NCBI RefSeq assembly: GCF_010994095.1
Contig: NZ_WJYO01000003.1
Location: forward strand, 62,001-126,000
Direction: 5' to 3'
From: Mumia xiangluensis
GTDB lineage: Bacteria > Actinomycetota > Actinomycetes > Propionibacteriales > Nocardioidaceae
Length of the DNA: 64,000 bases
A program made the translations under genes and the position numbers. Below, one piece after another: positions 16,669-24,178 of the stretch. The first letter of the stretch is position 1. The number at the start of each line of letters is the position of its first letter. The notes beneath the pieces are model-generated. The model did no database searches. It had not been told where the DNA came from and saw nothing but the letters and a program-made list of their open reading frames with translations.

Positions 16669-18276
16669 TCAGTGCATGACGACCGGAGCCGCTGCAGCGC
16701 CCTCCTCGGTGTCACGCTCGATCCGCTTGCGCGGCAGGAACGCCGCCGGGATCAACGTCAGCGCGATGAGGATCGTCGCGAGGACGAACGTCGTGCCGAA
16801 AGCGTCCGCAGCCTCGGCGAAGCCTTGGCGCAGCAGGTTCGCCGGGACCATGTCGAGGATCCGCGCGCTGTCCCAGGACTCGATGGCGAGGCCGGCGAGC
16901 GGGATGTCGGTCTCCTTGGTCGCCGGAGCACCGGTCGCCTCGGCGAGTGTCGTGCCCCCCGACAGCTGGTTGGTGAGCACGACCGAGAACACCGCCGTGC
17001 CGATCGACGCCGCGACCTGCTGGACGATGTTCATCAGCGTCGAGCCACGAGCGATCGTGTGGTCGGTGAGCGTCGCGAGCGCGGCGGTCATCGTCGGCAT
17101 CATCGTCAGACCCATGCCGAGGCCCATCACGAACAGACCCGGCAGCAGGATCCAGTAGGAGGTGTCCGCCGCGACCTGGGTGAACACCGCCATGCCGGCC
17201 GCAGTGAGCGCGAGTCCGGTCAGGACGATCTTGCCGGGCCCGATCTTGTCGGTCAGCATGCCGCCGATCGGCATCGTGAGCATCGCGCCGACACCCTGCG
17301 GGACGAGCAGGAAGCCGGCCATCAGCGTCGACTCACCGCGCACCTGCAGGAAGTAGGCCGCGAACAGGATGCTCGCTCCGAAGAACGCGACCGCGAAGGC
17401 GGCCATGGTGATCACGGCCACCGTCAGGTTGCGGTGCTTGAAGAGGCGAAGATCGACCAGCGGGTGCTCCGGCCGGAAGGCGTGGAACACGAACGCCACG
17501 ATGAGCACAGCGCCGATGGCCGCCGTGACGAGCACCTTGGTCGCCCAGATCGTGCCCTCCTCAGGGATCGAGGAGACGCCGAACAGGAACAGCGCGAGAC
17601 CGGGCGACAGCAGGAGCATGCCCGTCCAGTCGAACGACTCCGACGGCTCGGGCGAGTCCTTGGGGAGCACGCGCCACGCGTAGACGAGCGCGGCGATGCC
17701 GATCGGGAGGTTGATCAGGAAGATCCAGTGCCAGGTCAGGCTCTCGATGAGCCAACCGCCGATGATCGGGCCGAGGATCGGTCCGAGCAGCATCGGGACG
17801 CCCAGGACGGCCATGACGCGACCGATCCGGTGCGGACCGGCAGCACGGGTCATGATCGTCATGCCCAACGGCATCAGCATGCCGCCGCCGAGGCCCTGGA
17901 TCACGCGGAACGCGACCAGCTCGGTGATGCCGCCGGCGAGGCTGCAGAGCACGGAGCCGAGCGTGAACAGCGTCAGCGCGATCATGTAGAGACGCTTCGT
18001 GCCGAAACGATCAGCAGCCCACCCTGTCAGTGGGATGACGGTCGCGAGCGCGAGCGTGTAGGCGGTCATGGTCCAGGCGACCTCGGCGTACGAGGCGTTG
18101 AACTCGTTCTGGAAGGTCGGCAGCGCGACCGTCACGACGGTGATGTCGAGGATCGACATGATCGCGCCGAGCACGACCACGCCGGCGATCTTGAGGACGG
18201 CCGCGTCGAGCTTGTCGCTCTGCGGGTCCACGTTGCCGGGCACGCCGCCCGGCGCGGATTGGATGTCTTGACTCAT
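16669..18276 (-). CDS. MFS multidrug transporter, DHA2 (EmrB/QacA) family
   Basis: A 535-residue major-facilitator protein with about 14 membrane segments. The motif 'LTGWAADRFGTKRLYMIAL' marks loop 2-3, and 'GGGMLMPLGMTIM' with 'LGPILGPIIGGWLIE' marks motif C of drug/proton antiporters. It should export hydrophobic compounds with proton entry. It follows the marR-type gene by 14 bases on the same strand, so the two form a regulator-pump operon. Substrates are unknown. Confidence 0.93.
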   Translation of the reverse strand: MSQDIQSAPGGVPGNVDPQSDKLDAAVLKIAGVVVLGAIMSILDITVVTVALPTFQNEFNASYAEVAWTMTAYTLALATVIPLTGWAADRFGTKRLYMIALTLFTLGSVLCSLAGGITELVAFRVIQGLGGGMLMPLGMTIMTRAAGPHRIGRVMAVLGVPMLLGPILGPIIGGWLIESLTWHWIFLINLPIGIAALVYAWRVLPKDSPEPSESFDWTGMLLLSPGLALFLFGVSSIPEEGTIWATKVLVTAAIGAVLIVAFVFHAFRPEHPLVDLRLFKHRNLTVAVITMAAFAVAFFGASILFAAYFLQVRGESTLMAGFLLVPQGVGAMLTMPIGGMLTDKIGPGKIVLTGLALTAAGMAVFTQVAADTSYWILLPGLFVMGLGMGLTMMPTMTAALATLTDHTIARGSTLMNIVQQVAASIGTAVFSVVLTNQLSGGTTLAEATGAPATKETDIPLAGLAIESWDSARILDMVPANLLRQGFAEAADAFGTTFVLATILIALTLIPAAFLPRKRIERDTEEGAAAAPVVMH

Positions 18277-18290
18277 GTAAAAGCGGTTCC

Positions 18291-18740
18291 TTACCCGGGG
18301 GTGGTGGGTTGGCGTTCGGCGATCGCGGCTGTCAGCGCACGATCAAGAAGGCTACGTGTGGGCTCGGACAGATCGCGAACGATTTCTAGCAGGGCGACCC
18401 GCTTCGTCCGGAGCTGTCGGGCGACGAGGTCACGTCCCTCGTCGGTGAGGGTGACGACCCGTACGCGACGGTCCTGCTGGCACTCGTGGCGGCTCGTCAG
18501 CCCGACGCCGACCAGCTGGTCCACGGCCCTGCCGGCAGCAGCGACCGAGATGCCCAGTGCTCGGGCGATGTCGGTGATCTGCGTCTCGGCCGCGCGGGAC
18601 GAGACCAGCAGCAGAGTGCGCACCTGGGTGGCGGAGAGGTCGGCCTCGACGAAGGCGTCCAGCCCCTCCTCCTCACAGCACGCAGCCACCTGGAGGAAGA
18701 ACTCCTCCAGGTGGCCGGCGAGAGATTCAGGCGTCGTCAC
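18291..18740 (-). CDS. MarR family transcriptional regulator
   Basis: A 149-residue winged-helix regulator. 'ITDIARALGISVAAAGRAVD' is the recognition region and 'QDRRVRVVTLTDEGRDLV' the wing, as in MarR. It is the first gene of a two-gene operon with the efflux pump and probably represses both until a ligand binds. The start is GTG at 18740, six bases after a TAGTAT -10, so the regulator is probably leaderless. Confidence 0.92.
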   Translation of the reverse strand: MTTPESLAGHLEEFFLQVAACCEEEGLDAFVEADLSATQVRTLLLVSSRAAETQITDIARALGISVAAAGRAVDQLVGVGLTSRHECQQDRRVRVVTLTDEGRDLVARQLRTKRVALLEIVRDLSEPTRSLLDRALTAAIAERQPTTPG

Positions 18741-18746
18741 CGAAAA

Positions 18747-18777
18747 ATACTAACCCGAACGCAAATGTTTCACGAAA
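18747..18777 (-). promoter_or_regulatory. Leaderless promoter and possible operator of marR-MFS
   Basis: TAGTAT (18747-18752, minus strand) is placed exactly for transcription from the GTG at 18740. The unusually AT-rich 18741-18785 stretch also holds a short TTTC-AC-GAAA dyad at 18768-18777, near -33, a possible autoregulatory MarR site. Confidence 0.45.
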
Positions 18778-18798
18778 GCGATTATTGCGTGAGGTACA

Positions 18799-19332
18799 TC
18801 ACTCTGCGGACGGGCCGGGCCAGTTCTTGTCCGGCTCGGGCACCGGGCGGCCGGGCTGCTCGCCCCCGCGCGCCTCGAGGTAGTTCTCCTTCGGCACCAT
18901 CACCTTGCGGCGGAAGATGCAGACCACCTTGCCGTCCTGGTTGTAGCCGATCGTCTCGACGTGCACGACGCCGCGATCGTCCTTCGAGGTGCTCTCCCAC
19001 TTGTCCAGCACGGTGGTCTGGCCGTACAGCGTGTCACCGTGGAACGTCGGAGCGACGTGGCGCAGGGACTCGATCTCGAGGTTCGCGATGGCCTTGCCCG
19101 AGATGTCCGGCACGCTCATGCCCAGCAGGATCGAGTACACGTAGTTGCCGACCACCACGTTCTGGCCGAACTGCGTCGTCTTCTCGGCGTAGTTCACGTC
19201 CATGTGGAGCGGGTGGTGGTTCATCGTGAGCAGGCAGAAGAGGTGGTCGTCGTACTCGGTGACCGTCTTCCCGGGCCAGTGCTTGTAGGTCGCGCCGACC
19301 TCGAACTCCTCGTAGCTGCGGCCGAACTGCAT
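18799..19332 (-). CDS. MaoC-family (hot-dog) acyl-CoA hydratase
   Basis: A 177-residue single hot-dog protein. The MaoC hydratase motif appears as 'LFCLLTMNHHPLHMDVNYA' near residue 31, with Asn/His in the catalytic positions. The ATG at 19332 follows GAGGAG and excludes a longer unhomologous frame. It resembles M. tuberculosis Rv2499c, which is clustered with a CitE-like lyase and an acyl-CoA dehydrogenase; here those two lie 10 kb away at 29529-31764. It probably hydrates a branched enoyl-CoA from leucine or itaconate breakdown. The family is firm and the pathway is inferred. Confidence 0.85.
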   Translation of the reverse strand: MQFGRSYEEFEVGATYKHWPGKTVTEYDDHLFCLLTMNHHPLHMDVNYAEKTTQFGQNVVVGNYVYSILLGMSVPDISGKAIANLEIESLRHVAPTFHGDTLYGQTTVLDKWESTSKDDRGVVHVETIGYNQDGKVVCIFRRKVMVPKENYLEARGGEQPGRPVPEPDKNWPGPSAE

Positions 19333-19394
19333 GGGGACTCCTCGCGTCAGGTGGCTGCCGTTGCGAGTCATCATGACCGACCGCCGCGCGAAAC

Positions 19395-20570
19395 CTACCG
19401 GCGGGTCACTTCCCGCCGGAGCAGCGTCGCCGTCATCGGAAGCACCAGGACGGTGATCGCACCACCCGCGACCAGGATCGAGCCGGTCTCGGGAGACATC
19501 TCGCCCGCGTCCACCGCGACCGCCGTCACCGCCACGATCAACGGCAGGCCGGTCGAGGCCCACAACGAGATGCGTACGGAGTCCCTCGTGTCGAAGCTCT
19601 TGGTGCCGTCCGGCTCGCGCTGGCGCAGCGTCGCCACCAGCACAGGGCCGCCCCGGACCAGGAGGATGAGCGCGACGAACGTGACCAGGACCAGCGGCTC
19701 GGCAGCGATCGCGCCGGGGTCGATCCCCATCCCCGAGGTCACGAAGAAGATCGGGACGAGGAAGCCGAACGCCAGCCCGTCCAGCTTGGTCTCGAGGCGC
19801 TCGTCGCCGCCGGGGAGCACCCTTCTCAGGATGAAGCCGGCCGCGAACGCCGCCAGGATCGTGTCCAGCTCGAACACCACCGCGAGGGCGCTCAGAGCCA
19901 CGAGCAGGAGCACCGTGAACCGGACCGTCGTCTGGGCCGTCGTCTCCGCTCCGGCCCGCACGAGGCCCGGCACGATCGACGCGCGCGGGTAGAGGCGTGT
20001 CGGCACCGCCCCGACGAGGATCGCGGCACCGACGAAGATCGCGAGGGTGATGGCCGAGCGCTCAGGGCCGTTGACGCCGAGGAGGATCGCCATCGCCACG
20101 ACCGGTCCCAGCTCACCGAACGTCCCGTGGTTCACGACGGTCCGTCCGAACCGTGTCCCCATCAGGTCCATGTCCTTGAGGATCGGCAGCAGCGTGCCGA
20201 GCGCCGTCGAGGTCAGCGCGATGGCGACCGCGACCTCGGCGTGACGCTCGTCCGCCGAACCGAGAACGGCGACCGTCGCGAACGCGAGCACGAGGCACGT
20301 CAGCCACGTCCCCAGCGCGCGCCGCCCTCCCCGCCCCCGCAGCTCGTCGACCTCGATCTCGTAGCCGGCGAGGAGGAAGAGCATCCCGAGCCCGAGCTCG
20401 TTGAGCAGATCGATGGGCGCGTCCACCGTCGCAACGTCGAAGCCGAACGGCCCGATGAGGATCCCGCCGGCCAGCAGCAGGACGACCTCGGGGACGAGAC
20501 GCCGAGGGACCGCCGCGGCCACGACGGGCGCGATCGCGGCCACCAGCACGATCCAGAACAGCGACTCCAC
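19395..20570 (-). CDS. Cation:proton antiporter (CPA2/Kef-type membrane domain)
   Basis: A 391-residue integral membrane protein with about 11-12 hydrophobic segments and the Na/H exchanger fold (PF00999 type). 'LLNELGLGMLFLLAGYEIE' near residue 55 and 'LTSTALGTLLPIL' near 118 are typical. It lacks a C-terminal nucleotide-binding (TrkA-N) domain, so gating by NAD is not expected. The GTG start lies 19 bases after the phosphatase stop, at the end of a four-gene operon. The transported ion (Na+ or K+) cannot be told. Confidence 0.88.
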   Translation of the reverse strand: MESLFWIVLVAAIAPVVAAAVPRRLVPEVVLLLAGGILIGPFGFDVATVDAPIDLLNELGLGMLFLLAGYEIEVDELRGRGGRRALGTWLTCLVLAFATVAVLGSADERHAEVAVAIALTSTALGTLLPILKDMDLMGTRFGRTVVNHGTFGELGPVVAMAILLGVNGPERSAITLAIFVGAAILVGAVPTRLYPRASIVPGLVRAGAETTAQTTVRFTVLLLVALSALAVVFELDTILAAFAAGFILRRVLPGGDERLETKLDGLAFGFLVPIFFVTSGMGIDPGAIAAEPLVLVTFVALILLVRGGPVLVATLRQREPDGTKSFDTRDSVRISLWASTGLPLIVAVTAVAVDAGEMSPETGSILVAGGAITVLVLPMTATLLRREVTRR

Positions 20571-20589
20571 GCGCGCGCCCCCTGGCCGA

Positions 20590-21159
20590 TCAGCTGTTCC
20601 AGCGCTCGATCACGGGGTCCGAGCCGTGCTCGTAGCCGAGGATGGAGAGCGTCGCGGTCCCGAGCGCGAGCCGGGCCCCCATCGTGACGGGCTCGTCGAG
20701 GAACCGCGCCGTGAGCGCGCGGAGCGCGTGGCCGTGCCCGAAGACGAGCACCCGGCCGTCGCTCGCGCGCACCCGCGCGACGACGCGGTCGAGCCTCGCC
20801 GCGACCTGGTCGGCGCTCTCGCCGCCGGCGTCCGCGGCACCCCGCGTCCAGATCGTCCAGCCCGGCACCTGCTCCCGGATCTGCGGCGTGGTCAGGCCCT
20901 CGTACGACCCGTAGTCCCACTCCGCGAGGTCCGGCTCGACCTCGGCGTCGGGGAACCCCGCGAGCTCGGCCGTCCGACGGGCGCGCAGCCGCGGGCTCGT
21001 GAGAACCGCGGCGAACTCCGTACCCGCCAGTCGCGCGGCGAGCTCGCGGGCCCGCTCCTCACCGCTCGGCAGCAGCGGCAGGTCCGTACGGCTGGTGTGC
21101 CGTCCGTTCTCGGCCCACTCGGTCGGCCCGTGCCGGACCATCCACAACGAAACCGTCAT
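20590..21159 (-). CDS. Histidine phosphatase (phosphoglycerate mutase-like)
   Basis: A 189-residue enzyme of the PGM/histidine phosphatase clan. The catalytic 'VRHGPTEW' is at residues 8-15, followed by 'LTSPRLRARRTAEL' with the phosphate-binding Arg, a Glu in 'AEWDYGSYEG', and the second His in 'VFGHGHALRAL'. It could be a general phosphatase or an alpha-ribazole-5'-phosphate phosphatase-like enzyme. The ATG at 21159 is preceded by a GA-rich RBS and sits eight bases after the DUF2332 stop. Confidence 0.88.
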   Translation of the reverse strand: MTVSLWMVRHGPTEWAENGRHTSRTDLPLLPSGEERARELAARLAGTEFAAVLTSPRLRARRTAELAGFPDAEVEPDLAEWDYGSYEGLTTPQIREQVPGWTIWTRGAADAGGESADQVAARLDRVVARVRASDGRVLVFGHGHALRALTARFLDEPVTMGARLALGTATLSILGYEHGSDPVIERWNS

Positions 21160-21167
21160 CCCCGTCC

Positions 21168-22226
21168 TCACCCCGTCCACGTCGTCGGAAGCCCGTGCGG
21201 TGGAGCTGAGCCGATCACGGTCGCCTCCCCGAACGGCCAGGTGGTGAGCACCACGTCGTACGGGCCGCCGAGCTCGCCGCTGCTCTCCAGCGTCACCCGG
21301 GCGAGGACCCGGTCGGCGCCTGCTCCCTCGGCCAAGGCTGCCAGCCGCGCGTCGATCCGGGAGCGCTCGGCGTCGTCGACGTACATCCACATCACGGAGT
21401 GCCAGACCACGGTCGCCGTGCCCTCCGCGAGCTCGAGCCGGTCGAGCCCGTCCGCGGCGCTCGCCCGCTCGACGACCGCCGGGACCTGCTGCGCGACGTC
21501 GCACGCTGCGCGCAGCCGGTCGAGCCGCTCCACCATGTCGGGCCAGGTGTACGCCTCGAGCGTGCGTCGGTCCTCGGCGCGCGTCGGGTCGAGCGGAGCC
21601 ACGTCGAAGCCCACCCGCTCGACCACCTCGAGCGGAGCGTCCACCGCGGGCGTGAGACCGGCCCACGCGCCCGGCATCACCACCGGCGACTCGGGCGGGC
21701 CCCACCAGCCTCGTGGCGAGCTGAACCGGAAGTGGTCCGCCCGCAGGTTGAGCCCGGCGCTCGCGCCGATCTCGACCAGCCGGACCGGCAGCGCGAAGCG
21801 GTCGGCGACGCGCAGCAGACCGCCGATCAACGCCGCGGACCGCCCGACCTCGTTGGTCTGCGGCACACGGTCGAGCGCAGCGTGGAGGGTGTCGCGACGC
21901 TCCTCGAGCACCGCGCGTACGACGGGCCAGGCGGCGGCCTGGTCCCACCGTCCGCCGACGCTCGCGTAGTACGGAGCGAGGCTCGGCGCCTCGCCGTCGA
22001 GCACGAGCCGGTGGAGCCCGCCGACCAGGCGGAGGCCGAGCGCCGTCGGCAGCTCAGCGTCGTCGTCGAGCAGGTCACCGAGCACCGCACGGGTCGGTCC
22101 GCCCGAGGTGACGTCCTCGGCGAGGGCGGCCAGCAGGCTTGCGTACATCGGCGAGCCGAGCCGGCCGCAGGCGCGTGCCTGCCAGTCCAGGGCCTCGGCC
22201 GCGCGTGCGCTCCCCTGCTCGTTCAC
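21168..22226 (-). CDS. DUF2332 domain-containing protein
   Basis: A 352-residue protein of unknown function. It contains 'LVEIGASAGLNLRADHFRF' near residue 150 and 'ATVVWHSVMWMYV' near 272. The first resembles motif I of SAM-dependent methyltransferases but no activity is established. The GTG start overlaps the stress-protein stop by four bases (22223-22226). Position in the stress protein-phosphatase-antiporter operon hints at a stress role only by association. Confidence 0.8.
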   Translation of the reverse strand: MNEQGSARAAEALDWQARACGRLGSPMYASLLAALAEDVTSGGPTRAVLGDLLDDDAELPTALGLRLVGGLHRLVLDGEAPSLAPYYASVGGRWDQAAAWPVVRAVLEERRDTLHAALDRVPQTNEVGRSAALIGGLLRVADRFALPVRLVEIGASAGLNLRADHFRFSSPRGWWGPPESPVVMPGAWAGLTPAVDAPLEVVERVGFDVAPLDPTRAEDRRTLEAYTWPDMVERLDRLRAACDVAQQVPAVVERASAADGLDRLELAEGTATVVWHSVMWMYVDDAERSRIDARLAALAEGAGADRVLARVTLESSGELGGPYDVVLTTWPFGEATVIGSAPPHGLPTTWTG

Positions 22227-22768
22227 ACCCCTGGCGCGGTCGGCGGCTGGGGCGGCGGCGACGACTGCTGCTGGGGCGTCGACTGCTGCGTCGGGTGGAT
22301 CAGTCCGGACAGTGCCTGCTGCCCGTCAGCCAGGAGCTTGTGCTCGACCAGGAGCTCGTACCGGGAGGCCACGACCTGGGAGATCGACGTGAAGTCGCGG
22401 CGCCCACCGGTGAACGCGTAGCCGATCAGCGCCCAGATCAGGCCGAACACGAGGCCGATGAGGATCGCCGACAGCACCACGGCGAGCCAGCGGCCGGGCT
22501 CGGCGAAGATCCCGACGATCAGGCCCAGCAGGAGGCCGAACCACCCGCCGGTCGCGGCGCCGTACCCCGCGACCTTGCCCCAGGTCAGACGCCCCGTCAC
22601 ACGCTCGACCTGCTTCAGGTCGGTGCCCACGATCATGATGTTCTCGACCGGGAATCGCTGGTCCGAGAGATAGTCCACCGCACGCTGCGCGTCCGCGTAC
22701 TTCTCGAAGTACGCGAGGTGCTGCGGGTACTCCAGCGTGAACCCTTCCCTGCCCTGCTGCTGCACCAT
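22223..22768 (-). CDS. General stress protein 17M-like membrane protein
   Basis: A 181-residue protein with a YflT/GSP17M-type N-terminal domain ('YFEKYADAQRAVDYLSDQRF'), two adjacent membrane segments at about 75-118, and a Gln/Pro-rich tail. In Bacillus YflT is a SigB-dependent stress protein of unknown biochemical role. A GAGGAGG ribosome site precedes the ATG. The -10 TAGGGT (22796-22801) lies in the same nine-base CACTAGGGT seen before the permease operon. First gene of the four-gene operon ending with the antiporter. Confidence 0.8.
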   Translation of the reverse strand: MVQQQGREGFTLEYPQHLAYFEKYADAQRAVDYLSDQRFPVENIMIVGTDLKQVERVTGRLTWGKVAGYGAATGGWFGLLLGLIVGIFAEPGRWLAVVLSAILIGLVFGLIWALIGYAFTGGRRDFTSISQVVASRYELLVEHKLLADGQQALSGLIHPTQQSTPQQQSSPPPQPPTAPGV

Positions 22769-22938
22769 CCGAATCCTCCTCGTCGACTGCTGATCACCCT
22801 AGTGACTACCGTCGCCCGGCGCCCGGACCGCCACGTTCGCGAGGCACCGCTCTCGGCGTGCGTTCGGGCAGCGGCGACGACAGACTGGCACGGAAGGGTG
22901 CCGCACGTGCCGCCGATGGCTGCCCGGGAGGAGGGTCG

Positions 22939-24168
22939 ATGCCGGACGAGACGGTGCTCGTCGTCAACGCCGGTTCGTCGTCGCTGAAGTACGAGCTGCG
23001 TGACGCCTCCGGGGGCGCCCGACTCGGGCGCGGGATCATCTCCCGCATCGGCCACGACGGCACAGCGCTGCGCTACCAGGTGTCCGGCGGGTCCGCCGTC
23101 GAGCAGCCGCTGCCCGGAGCCTCGTACGCCGATGCGATCGCCGCGATGTTCGGGCGGTTCGACGAGGCGGGTGAACGGCTCGACGGCCTGATCGGCGTCG
23201 GTCACCGCGTCGTGCACGGAGGCACGGCCTTCAGCGAGCCGGTGGTGGTCGACGACGACGTCCTCGCGCAGATCGATGCGCTGTCGTCGCTCGCTCCGCT
23301 GCACAACCCCGTCGCGGTCGAGTGCCTGCGGCTGATGAAGGAGCGCGACCCGGACCTTCCGCAGGTGGCTGTCTTCGACACCGCGTTCCACGCGACGCTC
23401 CCCAGGGAGGCGTACGCGTTCGCGATCCCGGAGGACGTCGCCGAGGCGCACCGGCTGCGGCGGTACGGCTTCCACGGCACGTCGGTGGAGTACGTGACCG
23501 GCCGCACCGCGGAGCTGCTAGGCATCGAGGAGGACGACGTCAACCTGATCGTGTGCCACCTCGGCAACGGCGCCTCGATCACCGCCGTCCAAGGCGGTCG
23601 CAGCGTCGACACGTCGATGGGGTTCACGCCGCTGTCGGGGCTCGTGATGGGCACCCGCGCGGGTGACTTCGACGCCTCCGCGGTGCTCTACCTCCTGGAC
23701 GAGGCCGGGATGTCGACGAAAGACGTCGCCGAGCTCCTCGAACGCCGTAGCGGCCTGCTCGGGATGACCGGCGACTCCGACATGGCGACGGTCCGCGACC
23801 ATGCCGCAGCCGGCGACGAGGCAGCGCAGCGGGCGGTGCAGCTCGCGGCGTACCGCGTCCGTCACTACGTCGGCGCCTACCTCGCGCTCGTCCCCGGCGT
23901 CCACGCGCTCGTGTTCACCGGCGGCATCGGCGAGAACGACGCCGCCTTCCGGGCCGCGGTCTGTGGCCCGCTCGTCCATCTCGGCATCGAGATCGACCCA
24001 CGCCGCAACGCGCTCGCCGTCGACGACAGCGTCGTGGTCGGCGACGGCCCGATCCCGGTGGCCGTCGTCCCGACCGACGAGGAAGCCGAGATCGCCCACC
24101 ACACCGTCACTCTCGTCCGCGGCAGATCGCCGTCCGCGGACCACGTGGCCGACCACTCCCAGACCTGA
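22939..24168 (+). CDS. ackA: Acetate kinase
   Basis: A 409-residue acetate kinase (acetyl phosphate plus ADP giving acetate plus ATP). N-terminal 'VLVVNAGSSSLKYEL' is the first acetokinase signature; 'RYGFHGTSVEYV' near residue 175 is the second; 'FTGGIGEND' near 325 is the adenosine loop. The start follows GGGAGGAGG at 22929. The phosphoketolase gene begins ten bases after its stop, so acetyl phosphate made by the latter is converted directly to ATP. Confidence 0.96.
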   Translation: MPDETVLVVNAGSSSLKYELRDASGGARLGRGIISRIGHDGTALRYQVSGGSAVEQPLPGASYADAIAAMFGRFDEAGERLDGLIGVGHRVVHGGTAFSEPVVVDDDVLAQIDALSSLAPLHNPVAVECLRLMKERDPDLPQVAVFDTAFHATLPREAYAFAIPEDVAEAHRLRRYGFHGTSVEYVTGRTAELLGIEEDDVNLIVCHLGNGASITAVQGGRSVDTSMGFTPLSGLVMGTRAGDFDASAVLYLLDEAGMSTKDVAELLERRSGLLGMTGDSDMATVRDHAAAGDEAAQRAVQLAAYRVRHYVGAYLALVPGVHALVFTGGIGENDAAFRAAVCGPLVHLGIEIDPRRNALAVDDSVVVGDGPIPVAVVPTDEEAEIAHHTVTLVRGRSPSADHVADHSQT

Positions 24169-24178
24169 GGAGAGCTCC

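Noticed and set aside
16669-18753. Plus-strand 693-codon frame across the MFS and marR genes
   Set aside because: Antisense shadow; the minus-strand genes have membrane segments and a helix-turn-helix.
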